Assembly (NCBI RefSeq): GCF_003002065.1
Contig: NZ_PVZG01000004.1
Location: 62,001 to 126,000 of the forward strand
DNA length: 64,000 nucleotides
DNA from: Pseudosporangium ferrugineum
Lineage (GTDB): Bacteria; Actinomycetota; Actinomycetes; Mycobacteriales; Micromonosporaceae
Reading direction: 5' to 3'
A model generated the notes under the pieces. That model had not been told where the DNA came from. It searched no databases and was given only the letters and a program-made list of their open reading frames with translations. The translations under genes and the position numbers were made by a program. Below, one piece after another: positions 17,992 through 26,935 of this stretch (the stretch's first letter is position 1; the number at the start of each line of letters is the position of its first letter).

Positions 17992-19182
17992 ATGCGTAAC
18001 GGACTCAACATCAGCGGCGTCTCGGAGATCGTGCACGAGATCCGCGAGAACGGGGCCGAGGCCGTCATCCGCTTCTCCACCAGCACCGCCGTGGCCGGCG
18101 ACCGGGCGGAGGTCACGGTCGGCACCGCGCACCACGGCACGTTCCGGATGGCCCGCGACTTCCGGCTGGCGCTCACCGGCGCGGAGGCCGCCGATCCCGG
18201 CCTGACCCCGGTGGAGGCAGCCGCCGCGGCGATCGGCGCCTGCGTGCTGATCACCCACGTGCACGGCTACTCGGCGCGCGGGATCAGCCTCACGTCGCTG
18301 GGTGTCCGGGTCACCGCGACGGTGCCCACCGACGCCGCCGGGCGCGTCGCCGACCCGTCCGCGGGCCTGCGCGACCTGCGGTACGACATCACCGTGGACG
18401 CGGAGGCGACCGAGGCGGCGCTGGCCCAGGTGACCCAGTTCGTCACCTGCTTCAGCCCCAACCACCGGGCCTTCCTCGACGCCGGCGACTACGACCTGTC
18501 GAGCGTGCTGGTCCGCCCCGGCGGCACCGCCACGAGCCGCCCGGTCCCGGTGACCGCCCCGGCCGCCACCGCGCCCGCGGCCGGCGAGCTGACGGTGGTC
18601 GCCGAGTTGCAGTGGGAGTACGGCACCGAGGCGCACGTGAGCACGGCGGTCAGCCCGGGCATCGAGGCCCGCCGGGCGGCTCCCACGCTGGTGGTCGACC
18701 AGTCGAAGCAGATGCTGGGGATCGACCGCGGCCCCAACCCGCAGGAGATGCTGCTGACCGCGATCTCCGCGGAGCTGGCCCTCGGCCTCTCCGCGCTGGC
18801 CCGGGAGCGCGGCCTGCCGCTGTCCCGGATCGAGGTCGACGGCGGCGGGCGGCTCGACATCCGCGGCATGATGAACGTCGACCCGGCGGTGCCGGCGCGC
18901 TTCCACGAGATCCGTTTCGTGGTGCGGTGCGAGGCGGACCTCGACGACGACCCCGACGACGACAAGGTCGCCGCGCTGGTCACCGAGTGCGCCGCGAACA
19001 GCACCCTGCTGGCGGTCCTGCGCCGGGCCAACACCGCCGACGTGCGGCTGCGCTCGCCCGGGGCGGAGATCCTCACGCTGCGCAGCGACGCGGCGCAGGT
19101 GAGCGCGTTCATCGAGCAGATCGTCCGGCAGCAGCGCGAGCAGCAGGCGGCGGCCGCGCGGGCCGGCGGGGATCCCGCATGA
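17992..19182 (+). CDS. Tandem-domain OsmC-like protein
   Basis: 396 aa with two OsmC/Ohr-fold domains joined by an Ala/Pro linker at about 180-200. In domain 1 both redox positions hold Cys (IGACVLITH near 84 and VTCFSPNH near 148). In domain 2 the first position is Ala/Glu (AISAELALG) while the second keeps Cys (TECAANSTLL), so only domain 1 looks competent for thiol-dependent peroxide reduction. Ordinary OsmC proteins are ~140 aa single domains acting as homodimers; this fusion could form the dimer within one chain. AGGAGG stands 8 bases before the ATG. In this operon it could protect or transfer a reactive sulfur intermediate. Confidence 0.82.
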   Translation: MRNGLNISGVSEIVHEIRENGAEAVIRFSTSTAVAGDRAEVTVGTAHHGTFRMARDFRLALTGAEAADPGLTPVEAAAAAIGACVLITHVHGYSARGISLTSLGVRVTATVPTDAAGRVADPSAGLRDLRYDITVDAEATEAALAQVTQFVTCFSPNHRAFLDAGDYDLSSVLVRPGGTATSRPVPVTAPAATAPAAGELTVVAELQWEYGTEAHVSTAVSPGIEARRAAPTLVVDQSKQMLGIDRGPNPQEMLLTAISAELALGLSALARERGLPLSRIEVDGGGRLDIRGMMNVDPAVPARFHEIRFVVRCEADLDDDPDDDKVAALVTECAANSTLLAVLRRANTADVRLRSPGAEILTLRSDAAQVSAFIEQIVRQQREQQAAAARAGGDPA

Positions 19183-20708
19183 GCGCGCGGCTCTTCCACG
19201 AGTACCTGCTGGCCCGCGCGGCGGCGCACCCGGACCGGCCGGCCGTGACCTCGGTGCGCTACCGCCGCACGCTCACGTACGGCGCGCTCGCCGCGCTGTC
19301 CCGGCGCTGGGCCGCCGAGTTCGACGAGCGCGGACTGCGTGCGCGGGACGTTCTCCTGCTGGAGCTGGATCCGCGGCCCGAGGCGGTCGCGCTGATGATC
19401 GCCGCGGCCTCGCGGGCCATCCCGTTCGTCGCGGTCGATCCGACGCTGCCGGAGGCGCGCCGGCAACAGGTGATCGCGCAGGTGCGACCGGCCGCCCGGA
19501 TCACCGGCGTGCCGGGCGACGGCACCACCGCCGTGTCGGGGATCCTCGGCGCCGACGGGACGCTGCGCCTCGCCGGGCGGCGGGACCCCGCCACCGGGCC
19601 GCGGGCCGCCCGCGAGGACGACCTGGCGTACGTCGTGTTCACGTCCGGCTCGACCGGGGTTCCCAAGGGCATCATGATGTCGCACCGCGCGGTGGTGTCG
19701 TTCTGGTCGGGCTTCTGCGGCTTCGGGGTCCGGCCGGGCGTACGGCTGGGCAGCACGTCGCCGCTGCAGTTCGACTTCTCCCTGCTCGACCTCGGCATGG
19801 CGCTCGGGGCCGGCGGCACCCTGGTGCAGATCCCGAGCATCCTCACCCACCAGCCGTCCGGGCTGCTCGACACGTTGCGCCGGCAGCGCGTCCAGCAGAT
19901 GAACGGCGTGCCGTCGATCTGGCGCGACCTGCTCGCCGGCGACGACGCCGCGGCCCTCGCGGACACCGGCGTGGACACCGTCCTGTACGCCGGGGAGGGC
20001 TTCCCGGCCGCGGGCCTGCACGCCCTGCGCCGCGCCCACCCGGAGGTACGCATCGTCAACGGCTTCGGCCACTCCGAGTCGATCGCGTGCGCGTACCAGA
20101 TCCTCGGTGAGCCGCCCACGGACGCCGACGGGCGGGCCCCGTTCGGCACCCGGGCCATCGACGGCATGCGGATGTACCTGGTGGACGACGCCGGCCGGGT
20201 CGTCGACGGGCCGGACCGCCCCGGCGAGCTCTACATCGAGGGCGACAGCCTGTTCGACGGCTACTGGGAGAACCCGGAGGCGACCCGGGCCGCGCTGGTG
20301 CCCAGCCCGGTGTCCGCCGGGCGGCGCGCGTTCGCGTCGCGCGACCGGGTCGTCCGCGACGCGGCCGGGCAGCACTACTTCCTCGGCCGCCTCGACGACC
20401 AGGTCAAGCTGCTGGGCAACCGGATCGAGCTCGCCGAGGTCGACACCACCCTGCGCCGCCACCCGGCCGTCCTGGAGACCAGCACGGTGCTGGCGCCCGG
20501 GGAGCCGCCGACGCTGATCTCGTTCGTCCGAGTCGGCGCCGGATGGTCCGGGAACCCGCGCCTGATCACCGAGTTGCGCGCGCACTGCGGCCGGCTGCTG
20601 CCGCGCTACATGGTGCCGGGCCGGATCGTGGTCGTGCCCGGCTTCCCGCTCACCCCCAACGGCAAGGTCGACCGCGAGGCGCTGCTGGCCGGGGAGCGGG
20701 TGTCATGA
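19179..20708 (+). CDS. Stand-alone adenylating enzyme (amino acid/acyl-AMP ligase)
   Basis: 509 aa ANL-superfamily protein: TSGSTGVPKG (P-loop), A5 GFGHSES, GELYIEGDSLFDGYW, A8-type LGNRIELAEVD and catalytic Lys in TPNGKVDR. An Asp stands at the amino-group contact (QFDFSLLD), which favours an alpha-amino-acid substrate; my reading of the pocket is D-F-L-N-L-A-G-A-C-K, which I do not recognise. No condensation or carrier domain is attached, so it should charge a carrier in trans: the carrier at 9.9 kb or the N-terminal PCP of the NRPS. ATGA overlap with the OsmC gene. Confidence 0.88.
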   Translation: MSARLFHEYLLARAAAHPDRPAVTSVRYRRTLTYGALAALSRRWAAEFDERGLRARDVLLLELDPRPEAVALMIAAASRAIPFVAVDPTLPEARRQQVIAQVRPAARITGVPGDGTTAVSGILGADGTLRLAGRRDPATGPRAAREDDLAYVVFTSGSTGVPKGIMMSHRAVVSFWSGFCGFGVRPGVRLGSTSPLQFDFSLLDLGMALGAGGTLVQIPSILTHQPSGLLDTLRRQRVQQMNGVPSIWRDLLAGDDAAALADTGVDTVLYAGEGFPAAGLHALRRAHPEVRIVNGFGHSESIACAYQILGEPPTDADGRAPFGTRAIDGMRMYLVDDAGRVVDGPDRPGELYIEGDSLFDGYWENPEATRAALVPSPVSAGRRAFASRDRVVRDAAGQHYFLGRLDDQVKLLGNRIELAEVDTTLRRHPAVLETSTVLAPGEPPTLISFVRVGAGWSGNPRLITELRAHCGRLLPRYMVPGRIVVVPGFPLTPNGKVDREALLAGERVS

Positions 20709-21625
20709 CCGCGCTCGCCGTCGACGGGATCAGCTACCGGCACGGCGGCTGGCGGGACGTCGACGACCTCCCGGCCGCCCGGCCCGACCAGATCAAGGCG
20801 TTGAACGCCGGTGGCCTGCGCCGCTACTCCGTGCTGGACCGGCCGCCCCGGGAGTGGTACGCCGAGTGCGCCACCGAGTCCCTGGAGAAGGCCGGCGTCG
20901 CCCCCGCGGACGTGGACGCCGTCGTCTTCATCTCGTCGACGTTCGCCGCGTACGACGACCACGCCGACCTGATCACGCTGGCGCACACCCTCGGCATGAG
21001 CCACGCCCTGCCGCTCGGGGTGTTCCTGGGCCAGTGCACGAACTTCTCCCAGGCCCTGATGGTGATCGACGGGCTGTTCCGGGCGGGCCACGCGCGGACG
21101 GTGCTGCTGGTCGGCGCGGACGCGCTGGACGAGGGCCGCGCGAGCCGGATCCTCGACGGCAACCTGTCGGTGTTCAGCGACACCGTGTTCACCTGCGTGG
21201 TGACGGCCGGCGGCGCGAGCGGCTTCCGGCTGCGGCACGTCCGGCACCGCGTGGTGCCCGAGCTCAGCGCCCTCGACCCGGCCCGGCAGTTCCTGCGGAT
21301 CATCGATCTGTTCGCCGGGAACCTCGGTGCGCTGTGCAGGGCCACGTACGAGGAGACCGGCCACGGCCCGGACGATCTCGCCCGCCTGGTGCTGGCGAAC
21401 CTCGCCGTGCCCGTCCTGAAGAACTACGCGGCCGTCGCGGCCGTCCCGTTCGACCGCGTGCCGGCCGCGAACATCCCCCGCTTCGGGCACTGCTTCGCGT
21501 ACGACCAGCTCATCACGCTGTCCACGCTGGCGGAACGGGACGAGGTGCGCCCCGGCGACCTCCTGCACGTCGTCGGGGTCGGCGGCAACTACGTGTTCAG
21601 CTCCCTGCTGGTCAGCCGGCTGTGA
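20705..21625 (+). CDS. Divergent KASIII-like protein (Cys nucleophile, altered triad)
   Basis: 306 aa thiolase-fold protein. Cys111 sits at the FabH nucleophile position (FLGQCTNFSQAL), but the HQAN motif is replaced by VLANLA and the GNTSAAS motif by GHCFAYD, so the usual His and Asn are missing while a His appears where Asn should be. This is not a standard malonyl-ACP-condensing enzyme; acyl transfer, C-O or C-N bond formation or an unusual condensation are possible. ATGA overlap with the ligase. The next gene encodes a paralogue sharing the GH-x-FA-x-D signature; the two probably form a heterodimer. Confidence 0.82.
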   Translation: MTALAVDGISYRHGGWRDVDDLPAARPDQIKALNAGGLRRYSVLDRPPREWYAECATESLEKAGVAPADVDAVVFISSTFAAYDDHADLITLAHTLGMSHALPLGVFLGQCTNFSQALMVIDGLFRAGHARTVLLVGADALDEGRASRILDGNLSVFSDTVFTCVVTAGGASGFRLRHVRHRVVPELSALDPARQFLRIIDLFAGNLGALCRATYEETGHGPDDLARLVLANLAVPVLKNYAAVAAVPFDRVPAANIPRFGHCFAYDQLITLSTLAERDEVRPGDLLHVVGVGGNYVFSSLLVSRL

Positions 21626-22581
21626 GCGCGGAGATCCGGCTCGCCGGGCCGGCGTACGCGCTGGGCCGCCCGGTGCCGGTCGAGGAGCTGGTGCCGTCCG
21701 GGGAGCTGGCGGCCCGCCTGCGGGCCCACGGGTTCGACCGTTGCTCGGTGGCGGCGGAGCCACCGTCGGCGCTCGCCCTGCGCGCGGTGACGAGGCTGTT
21801 CGAGAGCGTCGCGGTGCGGCCCGGCGAGGTCGACGCGGTGGTCCATGCGAGCTGCAGCTACGGGGCCGAGCCGGGGGCGGGGTCCTCGGTGGAGGCGACG
21901 CTGCGCGACCGGGTGCTGCGGCCGGCCGGGCTGGGCGGGCTGCCGGCGTACCCGATGTGGCTCGCCGAGTCCGGAAACCTGGCGAGCGTGCTGCGGGTGG
22001 CCCGCGCGCTGGTGCTGCGGCCGGGCGTCCGCACCGTCCTGTGCGTCACCGCCGACCGGATGCCGGCCGGGCCGGGCGAGTACCGGGCGATGCCCAACGC
22101 GGTGACCATCAACGGCGACGGCGCCGCCGCGTGCCTGCTCACCACGCGCCCGGCCGGCGACTACCGGCTGGACGGGCTGGCCCAGGTCGCGGCGCCGGAG
22201 ATGGCCGCGTACGTCAAGGGCCAGGGGCTCGCCAAGCATCTCAAGATCATGAGCGGGGTGCGGCGCGCGGCCACGCGGCTCGCCGAGGAGACCGGTGTCC
22301 CGTCCACCGGCTACCGGTGGCTGATCACGAACAACTACGCCGAGCGCACCACCGGCGAGTTCGCCGACATGGCGCAGGTGCCGCGCGACCGCCGCCTGCC
22401 GGCCGCGCCGGCGCACGGGCACGTCTTCGCCGCGGACGGCCTGATCAACCTGGCCGCGCTCGGCCCCGACCGGGTGCGGCCGGGCGACCGGCTGCTGCTG
22501 CTCGCCAGCGGCCCGCTCTCCTGGGGCGCGATCGGCCTCACCCGTACGGCGCCGCCCACCGACCGAGGAGCATCAGGATGA
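21622..22581 (+). CDS. Divergent KASIII-like partner protein (Ser at the nucleophile position)
   Basis: 319 aa, GTG start overlapping the preceding stop. Aligning with its neighbour places Ser117 (WLAESGNLASVL) where Cys111 is, Asn-Asn where FabH has His-Gln, and GHVFAADGLINL where FabH has GNTSAAS. Ser-for-Cys is known in the priming acyltransferase-like KASIII homologue DpsC of daunorubicin synthesis; alternatively the protein is a non-catalytic partner, like a chain-length factor. Residues 75-90 (CSYGAEPGAGSS) also differ from FabH. It is very probably dependent on the protein encoded just before it. Confidence 0.8.
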   Translation: MSAEIRLAGPAYALGRPVPVEELVPSGELAARLRAHGFDRCSVAAEPPSALALRAVTRLFESVAVRPGEVDAVVHASCSYGAEPGAGSSVEATLRDRVLRPAGLGGLPAYPMWLAESGNLASVLRVARALVLRPGVRTVLCVTADRMPAGPGEYRAMPNAVTINGDGAAACLLTTRPAGDYRLDGLAQVAAPEMAAYVKGQGLAKHLKIMSGVRRAATRLAEETGVPSTGYRWLITNNYAERTTGEFADMAQVPRDRRLPAAPAHGHVFAADGLINLAALGPDRVRPGDRLLLLASGPLSWGAIGLTRTAPPTDRGASG

Positions 22582-23777
22582 GGATCACCCCGGAATTCAT
22601 GCGGAACCCCTACCCCACGTACGCCGACATGCGCGCCGCCGCGCCGCTGCACCTCTCCGACGCCAACACCGGCCGGACCTGGTTCGTCCCGCGCTACCGC
22701 GACGTCGTCGACGTGCTGCGCGACGACCGGTTCTCGACCTCGCTGAAGGCGCCCGGGTTCATCAACCAGTTCCCCCCGGAGGCCCGCCCGGAGTTCGAGC
22801 CGTTCAACACGTCGGTGGCCGGCTGGATCGTGCTGCAGGATCCGCCGCACCACCGCCCCTTGCGGCAGCTGATGAACAAGGGCTTCACCCGCCGGCTCAT
22901 CTCGACCATGCGGCCCAAGGTCACCGCGGTGGCCACCCGGCTGGTGGACGCCATGGAACGCCAGGGTTCGACCGAGTTCATGGCCGATTTCGCCCAGCCG
23001 TTCCCGGCGGCGGTCATCGCCGAGATGCTGGGCGTGCCGCCGGCCGACATGCAGACGTTCGTCACCTGGTCGGATTCGATCCTGCACTTCACCGGCTCGC
23101 TGAAGCCGACGCTGGAGGAGGCGCGCGCGGCCCAGCACGGCCTGCTGTCGATGGGCGAGTTCTTCCGCACCGTGCTGCCCGAGCGCCGCGCGCACCCCGG
23201 CGACGACGTGATCAGCCTGCTGGTCGGCGCGCGCGAGGGCGGCGACCGGCTGACCGACGAGCAGGTGCTGGCGAACTGCGCGCAGCTCATCGTGGCGGGG
23301 CACGAGACGACCCGCAACCTGGTCGCGAACGGTCTTTGGGCGCTGCTGGCGCACCCCGACGAGCTGGCCAAGCTGCGGGCCGACGAGACGCTGATGACCA
23401 GCGCGATCCGGGAGATGATGCGGTTCGACAGCCCGCTGCAATTCATCCGCCGGGTGGCCCGGGAGGACTTCGACTACGCGGGGCAGCGGATCCTGCGCAA
23501 CGACGGCGTGGTCACCGTGCTCGGCGCGGCGAACCGCGACCCGGAGATGTTCCCCGACCCGGACCGCTTCGACGTGACCCGCAATCCGATCGGGCACGTG
23601 GCGCTCGGCTACGGCGCCCACGTCTGCCTCGGCGCCGCGCTGGCCGAGATGGAGTCGGAGGTCGCCTTCCAGCTGATCCTGCACCGGTTCCCCGGCCTGC
23701 GCGCCGTCGACGAGGAGCCCGCCCGGGTGCCGAACCCGATGCTGCGCGGCTTCGCCGAGCTGCACCTGACGTGGTGA
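22578..23777 (+). CDS. Cytochrome P450
   Basis: 399 aa. Intact I-helix AGHETT (240-245), ExxR E279-R282 and heme-binding LGYGAHVCLG with Cys350; the first Phe of the heme loop is Leu. N-terminal FMRNPYPTYADMR and the QDPPHHRPLR motif are those of actinomycete class I P450s of the CYP107/CYP105 kind. It is unrelated in detail to the P450 at 10.1 kb, so two separate oxidations are expected. ATGA overlap with the KASIII-like gene. No ferredoxin or reductase gene is in the window's cluster. Confidence 0.92.
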   Translation: MRITPEFMRNPYPTYADMRAAAPLHLSDANTGRTWFVPRYRDVVDVLRDDRFSTSLKAPGFINQFPPEARPEFEPFNTSVAGWIVLQDPPHHRPLRQLMNKGFTRRLISTMRPKVTAVATRLVDAMERQGSTEFMADFAQPFPAAVIAEMLGVPPADMQTFVTWSDSILHFTGSLKPTLEEARAAQHGLLSMGEFFRTVLPERRAHPGDDVISLLVGAREGGDRLTDEQVLANCAQLIVAGHETTRNLVANGLWALLAHPDELAKLRADETLMTSAIREMMRFDSPLQFIRRVAREDFDYAGQRILRNDGVVTVLGAANRDPEMFPDPDRFDVTRNPIGHVALGYGAHVCLGAALAEMESEVAFQLILHRFPGLRAVDEEPARVPNPMLRGFAELHLTW

Positions 23778-24202
23778 GCCGCCCGGCCGCGGCGGGCCCC
23801 TGCCCCGGCGGCGACGTGCTCGGCGACTGGGAGTCGGCGGCGGCCGGGGCGGTCGCGGCGGCGCTGGCCGCCGGGCAGGTGCGGGCCGCCGACGTCCCGC
23901 TGGTCCTGGTGGGTTACGCCCGGCCCGGCACGGGCCGCACCACGCCGCTGCTCGACGGCGAGGTGGCCCGGCGGGCCGTGCACCGGATCCTGGTGGACAA
24001 CGGCCTGCTCGCGGCGGTTCCCCTCGGGATCGCCGCGGAGGAGGACCGGCTCGCCGACGCCGCGATCGACTGCGCCTCGGCCATCATGGACGCCGAAGGG
24101 CTGCCGGTGGCGCTCGTCGTGACGGTCGGCGGCACTCCCCCGCGGGCCCGTTGCCGCGTGCTGCGTCCCGGCGCGGACGGACAACCAGGAGGGACGTGCT
24201 GA
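23774..24202 (+). CDS. Unknown 142-aa cluster protein
   Basis: GTG start overlapping the P450 stop (GTGA), so it is translationally coupled and real despite having no family I recognise. Visible features: an Ala-rich helix (DWESAAAGAVAAALAAGQV), a hydrophobic strand PLVLVGYARPG, a central PLGIAAEEDRLADAAIDCASA segment and a strand VALVVTVGGTPP. Three cysteines, no signal peptide and no membrane span. Alternating strands and helices suggest a small alpha/beta domain. It could be a binding or accessory protein for the KASIII-like pair or the P450. Confidence 0.65.
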   Translation: MSRPAAAGPCPGGDVLGDWESAAAGAVAAALAAGQVRAADVPLVLVGYARPGTGRTTPLLDGEVARRAVHRILVDNGLLAAVPLGIAAEEDRLADAAIDCASAIMDAEGLPVALVVTVGGTPPRARCRVLRPGADGQPGGTC

Positions 24203-24203
24203 C

Positions 24204-25052
24204 GTGCGTACGTGGTTCATCACCGGAGCGACCCGCGGGCTCGGCCGCGAGATCTCCCTCGCCGCCCTGCGGCGGGGCGACGCGGTGGTCCTGACCGGGC
24301 GCGACCCCGCCGCGCTGGACGCGGTCGTGGAGTCGGCGGGTGCGGCCGGGGCCGCCCTGACCGTGGGCCTCGACGTCACCGACGACGACGCCGTCCGCGC
24401 GGCCGTGGCGGCGGCCCTGGACCGCTTCGGCCACCTCGACGTGGTGGTGAACAACGCCGGGTGGGGGCTGATGGGCGCGATCGAGGAGGTGTCCGACGCG
24501 GAGTGCCGGGCGGTCTTCGAGACGAACGTCTTCGGGCTGCTCGCCGTCACCCGGGCGGTGCTGCCCCACCTGCGCGCGCGGCGGTGGGGGCGGGTCATCA
24601 ACATCGGCTCGGTCGGCGGGTTCACGCAGAGCGCCGGCATGGGCGTCTACGGCGCCACCAAGTTCGCCGTGGAGGCCATCACCGAGGCCCTGCACGCCGA
24701 GCTCTCCGGGCTCGGCATCCACTCCACCGTGGTCGAGCCGGGCGCGATCCGCACCGACTTCCTCGATCCGTCCAGCCTGCGGCACAGCGAGCGGCGGATC
24801 CCCGACTACGACGCCACCGCCGGGGCGCGCCGGGAATGGGCCGAGAAGATCAACGGCAGCCAGCCCATCGATCCCGTACGGGCGGCCGAGGCGATCGTGG
24901 CGCTGGCCGACGAGGACGTCCCGCCGCTGCGCGTCCAGCTCGGCGCGGACGCCATCGCCCGGGTCGAGGCCAAGCTGGACCTCGTGCGCCGGGAGCTGAC
25001 GGCGTGGCGCGAGGTGGGTCTCTCGGTGGACCGTCCGGCCTTGGAACAATGA
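24204..25052 (+). CDS. Classical short-chain dehydrogenase/reductase
   Basis: 282 aa, GTG start with GGAGGG 10 bases upstream. TGATRGLG cofactor loop, NNAG, and the Ser-Tyr-Lys set (IGSVGG, YGATK). The C-terminus is longer than FabG and the sequence resembles general 'extended classical' SDRs that follow the pattern VEPGAIRTDFL. It may be the ketoreductase missing from the leftward fatty-acid-like set, or oxidise/reduce a late intermediate. It is separated from the unknown gene by a single base and belongs to the same operon. Confidence 0.9.
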   Translation: MRTWFITGATRGLGREISLAALRRGDAVVLTGRDPAALDAVVESAGAAGAALTVGLDVTDDDAVRAAVAAALDRFGHLDVVVNNAGWGLMGAIEEVSDAECRAVFETNVFGLLAVTRAVLPHLRARRWGRVINIGSVGGFTQSAGMGVYGATKFAVEAITEALHAELSGLGIHSTVVEPGAIRTDFLDPSSLRHSERRIPDYDATAGARREWAEKINGSQPIDPVRAAEAIVALADEDVPPLRVQLGADAIARVEAKLDLVRRELTAWREVGLSVDRPALEQ

Positions 25053-25056
25053 CCGG

Positions 25057-25341
25057 ATGACCGCAGTCACCCTGATGATGCTCGCGCGCATCCCCGAGGA
25101 CGGCCTCCCGGCGTTCGACACGTACGAGAACACCGTGCTGCCGCTGCTCGCCCGCTACCGGGGAACGCTGGAACGGCGGCTGCGGGGCACGGACGACCGC
25201 ACCGAGATCCACCTGATCACGTTCGCCAGCGAGGCCGACTATCAGGCGTACCGGAAGGACCCGGAGCGGCTCGCCGCCGCGCCGGGCCTCCAGGCGTCCC
25301 GGGCCGAGGTCGAGGTCTTCACTGTCCGCGACCTCGGCTGA
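25057..25341 (+). CDS. Small DUF1330/ABM-like alpha+beta barrel protein
   Basis: 94 aa. Pattern of one ferredoxin-like unit: strand VTLMMLARI, helix [18 protein letters not shown], strand [28 protein letters not shown] and strand VEVFTV. This matches the small DUF1330/antibiotic-biosynthesis-monooxygenase-like families, which act as dimers. It follows the SDR by four bases and ends 12 bases before the convergent transporter gene, so it closes the rightward operon. A role as a cofactor-free monooxygenase or cyclase for the pathway is possible; it may also be a general stress protein. Confidence 0.7.
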   Translation: MTAVTLMMLARIPEDGLPAFDTYENTVLPLLARYRGTLERRLRGTDDRTEIHLITFASEADYQAYRKDPERLAAAPGLQASRAEVEVFTVRDLG

Positions 25342-25353
25342 GCGCCGCACCAC

Positions 25354-26130
25354 TCATTCGCTGAGGTGCGCGCCGATCTCCGTCTCGCTGACCCGGGTGG
25401 GCTCGAGCACGCGGTGCAGGAAGGCGCGGGTGCGCTCCTCCCGCGGCCGGCCGAACACCTCGGCGGGCGGGCCCTGCTCCACGATCACGCCGCCGTCCAT
25501 GAAGACGACCCGGGAGGCGACCTCGCGGGCGAAGGCCATCTCGTGCGTGACCACGAGCATGGTCATGCCCTCGGCGGCCAGGCCGCGCATGACGGCCAGC
25601 ACCTCGCCGACCAGTTCCGGGTCGAGGGCGCTGGTCGGCTCGTCGAAGAGCATCAGCTTCGGGTCCATCGCCAGCGCCCGGGCGATGGCGACCCGCTGCT
25701 GCTGGCCGCCGGAGAGCTGGGCGGGGTACGCGCCGGCCTTGTCCGCGAGGCCGACGCGCTCCAGGTTCTCCGCCGCGATCCGGTGGGCCTCGGCGCGTCC
25801 GCGCTTGAGGACCCGGCGCTGGGCGATGGTGACGTTCTCCCGGACGGTGAGGTGGCCGAACAGGTTGAACTGCTGGAACACCATGCCGATGCCGCGGCGG
25901 ACCTCGTCGATGTCGCAGTCGGGGTCGGTGACCTCGACGCCGGCCACCCGGATCGAGCCGGCGGTCGGCTCCTCGAGCAGGTTCACGCAGCGCAGCAGCG
26001 TGGACTTGCCCGAGCCGGACGGGCCGATGACGCACACGACCTCGCCCGGGTCGACCGACAGGTCGATGCCGCGCAGCACCTCCAGCTTGCCGAACGACTT
26101 GTGCAGGCCGCCGATCTGGATCGTGGACAT
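25354..26130 (-). CDS. Polar amino-acid ABC transporter ATP-binding protein
   Basis: 258 aa. Walker [11 protein letters not shown]-loop FQQFNLF, signature [12 protein letters not shown], Walker [14 protein letters not shown] and switch His in VVTHEM. The spacing and FQQFNLF are typical of GlnQ/HisP-type polar amino-acid importers. It starts at MSTIQI (GGAGGGAGA upstream), five bases after the permease stop. It forms an operon with the permease and binding protein. It converges on the biosynthetic operon and is judged housekeeping. Confidence 0.93.
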   Translation of the reverse strand: MSTIQIGGLHKSFGKLEVLRGIDLSVDPGEVVCVIGPSGSGKSTLLRCVNLLEEPTAGSIRVAGVEVTDPDCDIDEVRRGIGMVFQQFNLFGHLTVRENVTIAQRRVLKRGRAEAHRIAAENLERVGLADKAGAYPAQLSGGQQQRVAIARALAMDPKLMLFDEPTSALDPELVGEVLAVMRGLAAEGMTMLVVTHEMAFAREVASRVVFMDGGVIVEQGPPAEVFGRPREERTRAFLHRVLEPTRVSETEIGAHLSE

Positions 26131-26135
26131 CCCGG

Positions 26136-26930
26136 TCACTTCTCCCTCCCGGCCCGGCGTTCCAGGCCGCGGACCAGCTGCGACAGCGGCAGGGTGATCA
26201 CCAGGTAGAGCAGCCCGGCCACCACCAGCGGCGTCGGGTTGACGCGCGTGTTGAGCGCGTCGCCGGCGAACTTGGTCAGCTCGATCGTGGTCGAGGTGAC
26301 CCCGAGGACGTAGACCAGCGAGGTGTCCTTGGTGAGCAGGATGATCTCGTTGGTCAGCGGCGGGATGACGATCCGGAACGCCTGCGGCAGCACGATGGAG
26401 AGCATCGCGCGGGGGTGCGACATGCCCAGCGTACGGGCGGCCTCGAGCTGGCCCTTCGGCACCGCCTGGATGCCGGCGCGGATGGTCTCCGCCATGTACG
26501 CCGCGGCGGTGAGGCCGAGGCCGACGGTGACCGAGCCGTACACGCCGCCGGGGATCTCGCGGTCCGGGAAGGCCAGCGGCACGCCGTAGCCGACCATGAA
26601 CAGCACCAGCAGCGCGGGCAGCCCGCGGAACAGCTCGATGTAGGCCGTGGCGGCCCACCGGTACGGCAGATTCGACGACAGCCGCATCAGCGCGAGGACG
26701 AGCCCGAGCGTGAGGCCGAACACGAACGCCATCAGCGTGTACAGGATGGTGTTCCGCAGCGCGACCGTGATCGCCTCGGGGAACATGCTCCGGGCGACGT
26801 CGGACCGGAGGAACGCGTCGGACAGCCGGCCCCAGTCCGCGGCGCTCGCCGCGGCCAGGATCGCGAGGGCGAAGACGACGTAGCCGGCGACGCGGACGAG
26901 CCGCTGCCGCCGGCGCCGGCCGAGTTTCAT
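26136..26930 (-). CDS. Polar amino-acid ABC transporter permease
   Basis: 264 aa with about five to six membrane spans ([16 protein letters not shown] at the start). The EAA loop ([23 protein letters not shown]) marks a His/Glu/Gln/Arg-family permease that contacts the ATPase. Only one permease gene is present, so it probably works as a homodimer. It sits between the substrate-binding lipoprotein and the ATPase genes, with five-base gaps on either side. Confidence 0.92.
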   Translation of the reverse strand: MKLGRRRRQRLVRVAGYVVFALAILAAASAADWGRLSDAFLRSDVARSMFPEAITVALRNTILYTLMAFVFGLTLGLVLALMRLSSNLPYRWAATAYIELFRGLPALLVLFMVGYGVPLAFPDREIPGGVYGSVTVGLGLTAAAYMAETIRAGIQAVPKGQLEAARTLGMSHPRAMLSIVLPQAFRIVIPPLTNEIILLTKDTSLVYVLGVTSTTIELTKFAGDALNTRVNPTPLVVAGLLYLVITLPLSQLVRGLERRAGREK

Positions 26931-26935
26931 GGCGC

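Noticed and set aside
15228..18254. A 1008-codon open frame on the reverse strand opposite the NRPS end, flavoprotein and PLP genes
   Set aside because: It is antisense to three genes with intact motifs and has no recognisable domain. High GC keeps many frames open.
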